Assembly: GCA_002794775.1 (NCBI GenBank)
Contig: NBAY01000113.1
Location: 1-64,000 of the forward strand
Origin: Porodaedalea pini
Taxonomy: Eukaryota; Basidiomycota; Agaricomycetes; Hymenochaetales; Hymenochaetaceae
DNA length: 64,000 nt
Direction: 5' to 3'
Both the position numbers and the translations under genes were made by a program. Under the pieces are notes generated by a model. It did not search any database, was not told where the DNA came from, and worked only from the letters and a program-made list of their open reading frames with translations. Below, piece after piece: positions 1-11,051 of the stretch; the stretch's first letter is position 1, and each line of letters begins with the position of its first letter.

Positions 1-130
1 CTAGGATTCCATGAGACAGCGGAAGGACATGGCCGACAGTGGTTGTCACTGTCACTGTTCTAAACAAAAGCACTCACGTGACTTTCTGCGGCAATTGCAG
101 ATCTCACCTTCTCTCCTCCCTCCGTCCACC

Positions 131-1372
131 ATGTCGTCGACACTGTACAGGGACCGTCCAGAATGGACGGATATCACACCAATACCTCAACACGAGCCAA
201 ACATGAATCCCATTGCACCGATTTTCTATACAGAAGCCTGCAAGTATCGAAGCTACAGTGCTCGGGTCGCTCAAGCTGATCATCTGAGTGCGCAGACAAG
301 GACGCTACAGATTATTTTCGCGGAGTCGTGAAAGTACAGGAGAAGAGTGAACGTGTATTAGGCCTCACGGAGAGTGTTATCCGTATGAATCCAGCTCATT
401 ATTCTGCATGGTGCGTGTGAAAGCAAAAGCACATATGAATGCATTTAACGCGCTCCCCCCGACAGGCAATACCGCTATCAGACCCTTATCGCCATCAAAG
501 CGCCCCTTGATGAAGAGCTCGAACTCATGGATGAGCTCGCCGAGAAGTTCCTCAAGAATTACCAAGTCTGGCATCACCGGCGACTCCTGCTGCAGCGCGG
601 CGCACTCACCAAGACGCCAGCCGCAGAGCTCGCATTCATTGCGCGCGGGCTTGCACATGATGCAAAGAATTATCACACCTGGGGGTACCGACAATGGGCT
701 CTCGCATACTTCAATCAAGACGCGCTCTGGACAGGCGAGCTACGCTATATTGAGAATATGCTCGAGGACGACGTGCGAAATAACTCCGCATGGCACCACC
801 GGTTTTTCGTGGTCTTCTCAAGTGGCATTAGGAAGGGAGAGGAGGATAGGGCGGAGGTGGTGAGGAGGGAGTTGGCATTTACAAAGGAGAAGATCGCACT
901 AGCGCCGAATAACGCATCAGCGTGGAATTATTTGCGCGGCGTACTGGAACATTCTGGCACGCCTTTTGCGTCTGTGACTGAGTTTGTACTCCCTTACTCA
1001 GTCCCCGCACAATCGCCTGAGGACGGAAAGGAGGACGACTCTGTCGTTGATCTGGAGAATCCTTGCCCATCACCCGGCGCTGATTTACCCTGCCCTGCTG
1101 CGATAGAGTTTCTCGCGGATGTACATGAGGCAGCTGGAGGCGACGACCTACCGCAGGCGATAAAGGTGAGGGGTATATTGCGTTCCAGATGCAGACTTTT
1201 AGCTAAAAGTTTTATTAGTTGTGGAAGGCGCTCGCGAATGAACATGATACTATACGGAAGAAGTGCGTTCTGCCTTGCAATATATCTTCAAAAACTCAAA
1301 TTATTCTCCATTAGATACTGGGAGCATCGCATACTAGAGGCACAAGCACCTCGACGCGCCTTGGACTCATAA
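131..1372 (+). CDS. RAM2: Protein farnesyltransferase / geranylgeranyltransferase I alpha subunit
   Basis: Alpha subunit shared by farnesyltransferase and type I geranylgeranyltransferase, which attach isoprenoids to C-terminal CaaX cysteines of Ras/Rho-type proteins in the cytosol. Five exons fit: 131-257, 311-410, 466-1165, 1219-1262 and 1315-1372, all joining in phase with GT-AG introns of 52-55 nt. The product shows the PPTA repeats of the family: NPAHYSAWQYR, NYQVWHHRR, NYHTWGYRQW, NNSAWHHRF and NASAWNYLRG, and ends KKYWEHRILEAQ, as prenyltransferase alpha chains do near the C-terminus. The start at 131 precedes the usual RPEWTDITPIPQ opening. The first donor is the least certain; one at 258 keeps phase, one at 244 does not. 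It looks intact. Confidence 0.93.
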
Positions 1373-2016
1373 TTGGATAATTGTTGCGGAAGGATAAAAA
1401 TATTTCTATTTACTTTTTGCATTCTTTGCAAATTTTCAGCCGACAACTAAGCAAAGCAAGATGCGTAGACTTGAGACTCGTGAGCCGACCCCTACGCTCT
1501 GGGACTTGCATCAATGGTTGATTTGTCATATTTGCGCCTTTGAAAGTTAGGTAGGCGACTGCCCTTTCAGTAAGCACAGCCAAATATAGTTCATAATACA
1601 AGCGAGAAAAGATCTTCGAGGCTGTACACCGAAACGAGTTATTAGATCATGCGGGCAGCAAAACGCCTGCTAATGCAATGTGGAGACAACGGAATTGCTC
1701 TGCCCTGATGGCGAGAGCGGATCTCCTCCCCAATCTCGCGGATGGAGAAATGAAAACAGAAGCTGAGCTTAAAATAAAAGGCGGTGACGATGCGGAGACC
1801 TGCTCTGTACAAGATATGGAGAGAAGAACAGGAACATTCAATAAGATTCGATAGCAATTCTCGATTGCGGAATGGAAATGGACTTCAAATCTGATATACA
1901 CACTCGCAGGCATCACCGGACAAGATTATGGTTCCTCTGAAAGTCCACCGAAGTAGTTTCCAATGGTCGGTTCAAGAGATATACCAAATTACCATACCGG
2001 AAAATACGCAGTCCTA
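1373..2016. other. Intergenic, no gene seen
   Basis: The downstream flank of RAM2 and the 3' side of the minus-strand Zn2Cys6 gene. Short minus-strand open frames (1410-1601, 1642-1916) have no family motif and no convincing splice partners. I see no RNA gene or repeat here. Confidence 0.5.
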
Positions 2017-2692
2017 TCAGCCAGACCTACGACGAGTAGCAAGGACATGAAGAAAAAATATATAACTTACTCCGAGCCGAATGACAATGCACCGTGGGCC
2101 AGCATCTGTGGGAAGCTGGGGATTTGGGATAAACTCTGCGGCGTGAAATGTATGGCGTTGGCAGCATAATTATCGAAGGCGATCGAAGTCAGAGGGGCCG
2201 AGGAGGGCCCCACATCCATTCGCCACGTCGCTGGCACCTTCAATAATTGAAATGTTAAGATTGCATCTACAGGTGAGCAGAAAAGCTTACCGGTGCTACC
2301 GGCTGTGGAACTTGTGCAAGGATTTGTAAATCTGCAACGTGAAGAGCCTCTGTCGTAGATTGTTCGCCAATAATGTGACGGAAGGTTGAACCAATCGAGA
2401 GATTAGGTCGGAGGCGGACATAAGAAGCAATCTCCTTACGATTGGAATTCCTTAGAGCCTTCTTTCTGTCCTTCTCCATTCGAGCTTCGGTGGGAACAGG
2501 TCCGCTACAACCTAGTCCTTTGACTCTGCAACGCTTGCAGTGCGTTGATCCCAACTGCGACTCGCACTGGTAGTTTAAGATGAGTCTCTGACCGGATGTG
2601 AATGGTGATCAGCTCACCTTCACTCTGCGGTGGCGGCAAGAAGTGCACGCACTCTTACGCGTTCCTCGAGTACCATGGTGTGCGACTTTCAT
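2017..2692 (-). CDS. Small Zn2Cys6 (fungal binuclear cluster) DNA-binding protein
   Basis: A short transcription-factor-like gene visible only after splicing. Proposed exons on the minus strand are 2692-2618, 2566-2291, 2237-2071 and 2026-2017. The introns are 51, 53 and 44 nt with GT-AG ends, and all phases agree, giving 175 codons plus TGA. Residues 17-44 give a perfect fungal Zn2Cys6 cluster, C-x2-C-x6-C-x8-C-x2-C-x6-C. The first half (ACTSCRHRRVK) is in exon 1 and the second (CKRCRVKGLGC) in exon 2; the third cysteine is the first codon of exon 2. Such clusters bind CGG half-sites as dimers in the nucleus. The protein is far shorter than usual for the family (500 residues or more) and lacks the middle homology region. 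It may be a genuine small factor, a 3'-truncated relic, or have missed downstream exons. The exon 1-2 join is strong; the last intron (44 nt) is the weakest part. Confidence 0.6.
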
Positions 2693-5600
2693 GACTAGCT
2701 TGAGTAAAAGACGAAGGGCGTGCAACGTAGGCTGGGGAGCTTAGCGACGGAATGAAGTAGAGTCCTTATACCATAGCACTATATTATACAGTAAGTAGTT
2801 GCTAGGCGGTGACTCGGAGGTGCACGCTGAACATGCGCTGCAGACACATCTTGATCATTTACGAAACATTTCGACGCTTCGGCGAGGAGACGGGAAGACG
2901 GACAACCATCATTATTCGCTTTCCGGCGAGTATCGCAGAAAACTGGACGCATTTCGTAGCATTGACGCCATGAAGTCGAGCTAAACAGAGCCAGGCGCTC
3001 GTCCAAGCCTTGATGTGGGAGGGCAACAAATTAAGTTTTAGGTCGTTTCATTGCGTCTGCGGAGTCTCACCTGCAGTATGGGCGTCCCCAGCAACGATGT
3101 GGCACATGTATGACCCAGTCTAACGGCGGAGATCGGTTAGAGCTCATACTAGTTCGATGAACTGAGGATGTGGCTCACCATCCGAAAAAACCCGCCTGAA
3201 ATTCAATGGCTCGTGTCATGGTTCGACTTCATTATAACACAACAGAATCTGCTTCGTGGGGAAGGTTCGGTCAAACTAAGTGTTGCATGAACCACGATCC
3301 TGCCCATTGATGTTGAATACGCCTAGTGAAGGCGCTTTGTGACAAGTCTGATAGTCTGAACGCGAGGTCCAAGTCCCGTTCAGTTGAATTGACGAGCATT
3401 GAATCCTGTTCATGTTGACGAGAACGCGATAGAACGATGAAATGAGATCCCAGAGGATGCAGGATACAACATCTGAGACAGTTATTACAGCTGAAGGTGG
3501 ATCAGACCGCGAGTGGCCACGCACAGAGGAGATTAAATAGTACTTCGGCTCCTCTTGCCCGCATTCCTAGCAAACCGCACTGCAGTACTCCCCGGACCGT
3601 CTACCGGGCACCTGACAGCCTGCGAACTCTAGTCTATCGGTCCGTCTAGTGACGTCGCTCTTCGGGTAGCCTGGCTAGTCCCGGGTCCTCGCGTACATCA
3701 GCTGATCAGAGTTTGCACGTAGTTAACCCACCTCAGCATCAGAAACAGCTAAACTGAGGCTGAAAGGAAGGTGTCCCTGTTCACGTTACCTACTAATATC
3801 GCTACCACGAGGCAACTCGAGATTGAGTAATCTCAGCAATAATAAAGCCTGGAGATGCAACGCCCGGCCCCCACCATGCTCGAAAGGATCCCCGCCCTCC
3901 CAAAAACGTTTAACGCCACAACTGATTATACCGGGATTCGTGGACTAAAATACGATCGAGCGCTTAGCGGGAGCACGACATCCCCGCGAGATCTTCCCCG
4001 CGAGATCTCGCAATTCAGGTGAATGCGTTTTCACGTAGAAGTGAACGGCGGATCCGTAGGAGATTTTACGGTATGTGAGCGCTAACTCATGATAACTGCC
4101 AGCTCGCTCTGCCGTCTTCTCTTCTTGTTACGCTGAAAGTAATGATACATAGAGCGTCCATAGATCTGAAGCACCGGAGAATTAGCACAGTATGCCGAGA
4201 AATACATACTTTCATAGCAAGGGTGAGAATATGATCTTTTGAGCCTTCGATGAATGCGGTCGCTGACTCGCCGTTAGTCTGAAACGACTAGCACTCAGAT
4301 AGTAAATATAGACACTGCTCAGTTCTTTGTCCCCCTTCCGCGGCCCAGCTTGCAAGCAGCTTGGATCACATCCTAGCATCCTAGCAAGCCAAAATAGATC
4401 ACCGGGGGAACGACAAATAATAAGAGGCCACGGAGAGATCTGACTCAAGGTAGCAGAAAAAAGAGGTCTATATTCGCCTTCGGCACACTTGCTTCAGGAC
4501 CAAGGAAATCTTTCAGTACGTATTATGTTATAAAAATGCACCGCACCGCTGCGATTGAGTTATTTTTCACTCATAGACGAGGATTTATGTTTTAATTTTT
4601 TCATGCGTAGAGCATGCCTGTGGATTTAGTGTGGAGTATTATCAGTGTCGATAAACAGAAGCAGGATGAAACCATTATGAATACGCGCCTACCTAGCATC
4701 TCCACCAATATCAATCCGTGTATTGCACGTGTTTGAGATCCTACTGCGCATTTTTATAATGCTGATTTTAATTCATCTCCAATGTTTTGGATCATTCCGT
4801 CGGCATCATGTGCTACTATAACCTAATGGCAAACCGAAATAGCACTCTCGCGGAAGCGGAAGGCCTGGCTTGGATAAGCTATGTGGACCGGGCTGAAAAT
4901 GAGCCTAAACAGACGGAACTCCTACGGAGACGGAAGAGGCCCACCTATGAGCTGGACTGAAAGTGAATCTTCTGTCTACCGTGTAAAAATACACCCTTAA
5001 TATCGCCGAACTGAGGTCCAGGAAATTGGATATGGCAGGTAGAGTAGAACGTAATTTGAAGGAGGAAAGATAGTGGCGTATGTATTGTCGCTTACGCCTG
5101 ATAGGTGTTTTCGTCTGGAGAAAAGGAGGCAAGGGAGAAGAAGACATCTCATTCCAGGAGAAAGGAGAGAATTTATATCGAGAACTCACGAAACGATTGC
5201 GCTTCTTGTTCCAGTTACTCTTCCTCTCGTTTGAATTCCTCTTTTCTACCGCAAAAGGGAGAAAGTAACGAGGCGCCGTAATTTTAGAATCTGCAGAGGA
5301 TCCATGGATCGCTGAGGACACCGGTCGCAGTGATGGTACTGTTGGTAGCGTTAGCACCAGATCTAGAGCCTCCTGGACGACGATGCCATATCGCTTAAAA
5401 TGTTACATAAAAACGTGCCTGGAATATCACGTGGTGAAATACTGGAACCGGTCAAAAGGTCTGATAAAGCCTTCCGTATCCTTATTTACAATGTTCCACA
5501 TCTAGTAGGCATTTCAGATGGATGTGACGCATTTTTATCGTGTGTTTGGCGAAGATTAATCGAGAGTAAAGTAAAGCGTGATGCACGGACTTGAGGGCTT

Positions 5601-6371
5601 GAAGTTGAACTGACCATTGCGGTATTACGTGGTATCTACAGTCAAAAACCGGTCCTTTGAACACCACCATTTCTTTGAACACCTTGCGTTTTCTGCTGCA
5701 ATTCTTTATTTCTCTTCCCCTAAAAATTAGCATAGGTCCGTATAAATGTCATGTACACTGCATCAAATTTTCAGAAGAGAGAACGCAGTGGTTAAATTCA
5801 GAGAAATCGAAATCCACAGAAATTAAGCAATTTATGCACAACCTTCTTCGACAACTTTTTTTCTTATTATTTCTCACTTAACAAATGGATAAGCTGTTAG
5901 AATATTGAAACAAATACCACATTATCTGCACATTAGAGTTTGTTTTATGTTAGTAAGGTCAAAATTGAATTTTATGGAGGGCAGACAGTATGCTGAGGTC
6001 CTGAAATGTGACATCACAAAATTTTGCATCAAATGATATACGCTTTTGGGAATGATAATGACACAGTAATGATCGGACCAGACTAAATTAGGTTATATGT
6101 AGCTTTAATGGGATGACAAGGCTTCCTAAAGGCTTATAAGTGTGCATAATAATTGTGCAAGGTTGTAAGGGTAATTTAAGACTTTCCACAAGGATATAAG
6201 GGCATGAAATAGTTGTACATATGTTTCATGCAAATGTAATGTGCTGGAAAGTCTGTCACTTCCATAATAAGCAAGGCGTAAGTTTTGCGAGCGTCTCATA
6301 TACTTGTGCAAGACTTTGGTGGTTATATACGATGCTTATAAGCATCTCTGCAAGTATTACACAGAAAGTAT
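2693..6371. other. Long gene-poor, partly AT-rich interval
   Basis: I find no gene I can support. ORFs such as 3276-3524, 4212-4448 and 4905-5357 on the minus strand have no recognisable motif. At 3981-4008 a 14-bp unit TCCCCGCGAGATCT occurs twice in tandem. The stretch from about 4500 to 6450 is AT-rich and repeats short ATAAGG/TGCAAG-like words, which may be degraded mobile DNA. Confidence 0.4.
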
Positions 6372-6451
6372 AATTGCATTAAATACCTGAAGAACTATGT
6401 CGTATAACTACAATTGCATTAAATACATGAAGAACTATGCCGTATAATTAC
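6372..6451. repeat. 40-bp tandem duplication
   Basis: Two adjacent copies of a 40-bp unit starting AATTGCATTAAATAC, at 6372-6411 and 6412-6451. They differ at about four positions. The repeat lies just beyond the 3' end of the minus-strand pseudogene. Confidence 0.75.
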
Positions 6452-6479
6452 AATGTATCCTATCCAATAATGAGTGATG

Positions 6480-9400
6480 CTACAGCAGCGAGACGGGAAC
6501 GTTACAGTGCATAGAGGGAATGTGATTGAAATATCGAACGAAGGTCTCAACGTAGAATGAGATCAAGGGACAGAAGTCCTTCACACTGGCACCTACGCTC
6601 GTGGGGAAGCCAGGCCACACCTTCAGAATGAGGAAAAGGGCCTCGACGGAGCCGTCGTCCAATTGTTCTCCCCAGTACTCCCTTATCGGCTTCTGTATGT
6701 CAGGAATGACAGTGGTCGAGCTGTTGGTGGTGCCGAGATAGATGCGGCTCAATAGAGCATTCCGTTGCCGATGCTCGTCCGTTGTCATGTGTTCGCGCGG
6801 CAGGATCAGTTGATCGAGCGCATACAGCTCGTACCGGAATAAAAGCTCGGAAAGTTCCCACTGGACTTCCATTCGAAGGACCTTGTTGCGGCCTATGCAG
6901 TCCGTTGAGACGGATTTACCGCACCATACCTGCTGCTTAGTTCGATCGAACGGCTCCAAGTGGCGCTCGACGCCGAACACGACCTTGATGGTCGCCTTGT
7001 CAGAAATTCATTGCCATTTTGCGGGAGGCAAGTCGCTCGCGTCTGGCGTGTCACGATCATGCGAAGAGAGAGAGATGTGACTGGCAGCCTGTCTGGACGG
7101 ACTGGCATCTAGTACCGAAGGCATCCTGTTGTAGATGCGCTCTACGAATGGATCGGCGGTGTTCGGTGGGAGCGGCGTGGACTTCATGTAGTCGCCGTGC
7201 ACGATGGTCTTCCAGTCTTGCAGCCTGCGCCATATTGACTTGTCGAAGATGCCGCCTTTGAGGAGCATATCAATCAATGTAGGCCATATACGGATGTAGT
7301 TGAGATAAAGATCCGCCGTCTTTTCTGCACTGGGGTGGATGAGCAGGAAAGGTGGAGGGAGTGGGTAGAGTGCAGCATGGGTCTTGTTCTGGCCTATGGT
7401 GCCGAGTTTCGTCAGACTGCCCAACACGACCTTGTGGTACAAAGGCAGGTCCGGTCGACCATCAACTCCGTTTGGTATGTGGAGGATACGAGCGTAGTTA
7501 ATGTAAGGCTCGCTTTGCGCCTTCTGCTTCCCCTTGTTCTCCACCTTTTCTTTCTCGGCCCTCTTCTTGAAGCTCTTCTTCTTCTTTGAAGGTACGTTCA
7601 CCCGGGACGCTGCGTCAGTGGAAGGGACTGAAGACAAAGGTATTGAAGGAGGAGCCTGAGTGTGTTTCGTAGCAGACAACGATGACGAAGGATGACTGAA
7701 AGCGGGAGCTCCGGGTTGATGATTCTGAAAGCCGTACATTTGCTCGAGGAGCTTGCTGATGTCGTCTTCCACCATGAACTGACTCCTCGACAGATCTTGC
7801 AAATGCGCATCCAGTTGAAAGCTAAAGCCGTCGTGAAGAGGCCTTCCTTTAAATTGGAATAAGCCGCTTTCAACGTACTTCGACCATGGAACACAATCCC
7901 GGACGGCAAAAAATTTTCCATCTAACTGTTCATGCCGACAAATGAACCACACAGGTATACCGATCCGATAGAGGTGGTTGACAATGGAGGGCTCAGTAGT
8001 GAATGCGCCATGAACAGGCAGGATCTCTGTTTCATAGGATTGCTTCGACTTGATGCGCGGCAGCACGACATCGAGGTACATATGCAGCCCATGCAGTTTG
8101 AGAATGGAGTGCTGGATGTCGCGTACAGTGAACAATGTCTGCCGCCAGCTGCTTTTCAGGAGGTGAAGGCGCTCGACTCCAAACTGGCCCGCTTGCAAGC
8201 ACCACCTGTATGTCTTGTCCATTCCGTCGTCGGACCCTTCTTGCCTGCGTATCGAGCCACTAGTTCGCGTTTTCGCTGCTATCAAGAGCAGTGCGGTTTC
8301 CAAATTGTCGATAAGTTCTCGACGCAACCGGCCGACTTGCATCTGCGGTTCGTTGTCGTGCCAGTGCTCCTTGTTACCATCCTCGTCGAGCAGGAGGACC
8401 TCCGTAAAGTCCTCAGACTCTTTGGGATCGTACAAAGGAATGTCTACGACGAGAGAACAAAGGCGCACAAAGCTACCTGTGGTGTTATTCACATTGAACG
8501 GGATGCAAGCGTGATGGATGGAAGTTTTTGAGAAAAATTGGGGCCATCAGCTGTATTCGTGACCTCCCCAAAAGCCATCAACATGTTTGAGAACACCAAG
8601 TTTCTCATTCACTATCGGGTATTGCGGTACCCAGTTTGCATTCGGACTCGAGATGACGTTCTTGTTATACTGCATATCCACCAAAACTCGGGCATCTAGG
8701 GCTTGTACTGGGTATACACTCTCATCTGCGTGTGAATACTTTAGAATGCATTTCAGAATCAGCAGCTCGCAAACGTACCGAGATCATGCGTCTTTTTCAA
8801 AGGTAAGGAATTCTGTTGTTGTCCTTCGCTCCTCGAACGATGCTCATCGCCCCACGAGCCAGGCTCATCGCCCCACGGGCCAGGCTCATTGCTCCATGAG
8901 CCAAGCTCTCCGTCCCACTGGTACGAGCCTTGCTCCTTGCGCCCCAAGCCTTGCTCTTTGCCCCCCGAGCCTTGCTCTTTGCCCCACGAGCGAAGCTCCC
9001 ACTGGCCCGAGCCTTGCTCTTTGCCCCCCAAGCCTTGCTCTTTGCCCCCCGAGCCTTGCTCTTTGCCCCACGAGCGAAGCTCCCACTGGCCCGAGCCTTG
9101 CTCTTTGCCCCCCAAGCCTTGCTCTTTGCCCCCCGAGCCTTGCTCCTTGCCCCATGAGCCAAGCTCCCACTGGCACGAGTCTTGCTCTTCGCCCCACGAG
9201 CTATTCTCGCCATTCGTACCATACCAAGAGTAATCACCTCCACTTGACATCTTGAGATAGGTCTGTCGCAAGTTACGTGGTCGACGAAGGATTGAAATTT
9301 GGAGAACTTCGAGAAAGCCTTGACGTAGGATGAATCAGGATTGGACTGAAATGTCTTTGAAAACGTTCGAGCCTTCAGCGCATTCAAATAAGCAACTTTC

Positions 9401-9784
9401 TATGACACACCTCGCAATTTCAATCTGCCTCTCCGCAGAGAAATCCTTGAAGTGTTGGGCCCTGAAGACGACGACCTTCAGCTCAGCAAATACGAATTGT
9501 AGCCGCTGAGATACACAAGACAGTTTGCCACTGCAGACCGTCGATGATATGTCCACGAGTATGCACTAGGCTGACTCTTAGGGACTTCGTGATGGTCGGG
9601 TGGGTTCTTCGGGCGGTGGTAACGGGTTGATTGATGGTGGGAGGCAACTTGAAGTCGACGACGAGAGCGGCAGCGGCGATGATCGACTTCGGACCGAGTC
9701 GTCACGTGCCGGAGTACGTGGGAACGCACGCACGACTCGCTCCCAACTAGGCTCAGGCCCCACTGCCGCAAGCCTGACTCTCAC
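6480..9784 (-). pseudogene. Broken multidomain uncharacterised mushroom-family protein
   Basis: Collinear coding blocks on the minus strand. The N-terminal block (about 9784-9580) reads RVRLAAVGPEPSWERV, followed by a proline-rich stretch. A block around 9546-9400 reads VVVFRAQHFKDFS then AERQIEIARC. The low-complexity repeat at 8835-9215 follows, then a long central frame (8492-7011) and a C-terminal frame (6980-6480) with VFGVERHLEPFDR and WELSELLFRYELYALD. A 49-nt GT-AG intron just upstream of the central frame would join it to an ATG at 8547. The central and C-terminal frames are the same frame, separated by one TGA at 7008-7010; no intron removes it. The N-terminal blocks also need a frame change near 9590. 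The blocks resemble large uncharacterised proteins I associate with mushroom genomes, but no named domain is visible. Whether 9784-8550 and 8547-6480 are one gene is inference. Confidence 0.5.
8835..9215. repeat. Minisatellite: 21-bp units in an 84-bp higher-order repeat
   Basis: The basic unit is about 21 bp (GCCTTGCTCTTTGCCCCCCRA). Four units form an 84-bp block that ends in a variant with AAGCTCCCACTGGC. Two 84-bp blocks in the centre are nearly identical, and degenerate units flank them on both sides. Because 21 is a multiple of three, several frames stay open on both strands; the open frames here are therefore not evidence of coding. On the minus strand one frame gives repeats of KEQGSGGKEQG type that could be a linker in the pseudogene around it. 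Confidence 0.85.
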
Positions 9785-9989
9785 ATCGATGTCTCCCTCC
9801 CCCCTATCTCATTCTCCGCGACTGTAGCCCTTCGACCGTCCTCAATGTTTTACTTGACCACGACCAAGCACACGCTCAACGGCCAGATTACGAGTAGTAG
9901 GTGCGATCATGCTACCTTGCTAGACTGAGCTTGCGAAACGGCACAGACCACCGCTCAGGTTTGGTAAGTAATTGTTTCCTTTTCTTTCT

Positions 9990-10290
9990 GCATAGTCAAT
10001 AACTCATGGGCTTTGTTACTTGCGTGAGCGTCTGCGTACCGCTCGAATGACCGACACACCAAGGATCAGCGACACATCGGGGATCAGCGATGTTATCCTC
10101 CAGTGGATCGTTTTCCCATCCGTTGACAACGAGTCGACACGGCCAGATAATGATCGCAAAGACTTTCGTGGATTCGAGAACGAGACACTCGCAAAGCTCC
10201 TGGCCCCCGCAGAGGTTCAGCCGCTCACTCCGGAGTAAGTACTTTGAGATAATCCTCCAGTGGATCATTTTCCCATCCGTTGATACGAGT
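9990..10290 (+). pseudogene. DUF6698 gene fragment
   Basis: About 230 bp closely matching the DUF6698 gene at 41215-41440. The match runs from CTGCATAG through TTGCGTGAG and the ILQWIVFPS coding stretch to LTPE, and includes the donor GTAAGTACTTTGAGATAATC. After that donor the sequence jumps back to a second copy of about 30 bp of the exon (10092-10124 repeated at 10252-10284). The rest of the gene is absent, and the first part also carries stop codons. It is a dispersed, rearranged fragment, not a functional gene. Confidence 0.75.
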
Positions 10291-11051
10291 CAACAACAGC
10301 AGCTGTCGTAGCAAGCCATGATATGGACTTCGTGCATTACCCAACAAGTTTGAGCACTAGAACTCAAGAAAGAGGTCCGTATACTAAAACATATCATATT
10401 GCTTTACCGGCTGACCATCGACAGCCAGATCAAGCAAATACTGGGATCTGAGCTTTCTGGGATCAGGACGGGATTTTTCGCCGTCTCGAGCCTTTTTTCC
10501 CCTCGTCTTTTGACAAGTGCTCCCAGGCTCGATAGCAACCACTGTCATAGTATAGCCAACCCTGCCATCATCGCCAGCCTAGTGCATGCGATAGGTGGGG
10601 TGGAGTATGCAGTACCGCAAACTATAGTTAGCGGTGCTGTTTTTTGATAGGGTGAAGGACGCGCATCGAACATACATCGTCATGTCAGGCGAGATATTAC
10701 GATTGATTCAAAAAGAGGTGCATACTATTCTCTCTTCTGTCTTTCTATGTGCAGCTCGCTGACATCTCCATACTTTGCGGTAGCTTTATTGGTCGACGCC
10801 GGCCGACGGAGCCGCGAGCGAAATCACGGACATTATATCTCGGTAGTGTGGCTGGCCAGGGACTTGCCGGTCGCATATGTCAAGGAATCATCGTTTGGAA
10901 CCCTCGGGCGCACACATTGCAGATCTATCGGCTGCATAATAGGAATGGAATGATTAGGTGGTCGCACACTGTAGAGATAAATGCACCCTTATCTGGTCCC
11001 AAAGCATTCTCCGTGTCCCTTTCCCTCACTCGTTCTGCACCGTCCAAAAAA
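10291..11051. other. Intergenic 5' flank of the Plavaka relic
   Basis: No gene supported. The open frames at 10399-10647 and 10747-10953 have no motif. A CACTA-type terminal inverted repeat of the transposon would be expected somewhere here, but I could not find one matching the right flank. Confidence 0.4.

Noticed and set aside
4905..5357. 150-residue minus-strand ORF
   Set aside because: No motif, AT-rich surroundings, overlapping ORFs on the other strand; likely chance.
8587..9387. Long ORFs on both strands across the minisatellite
   Set aside because: The 21-bp unit keeps frames open automatically; no start context or motif selects one.
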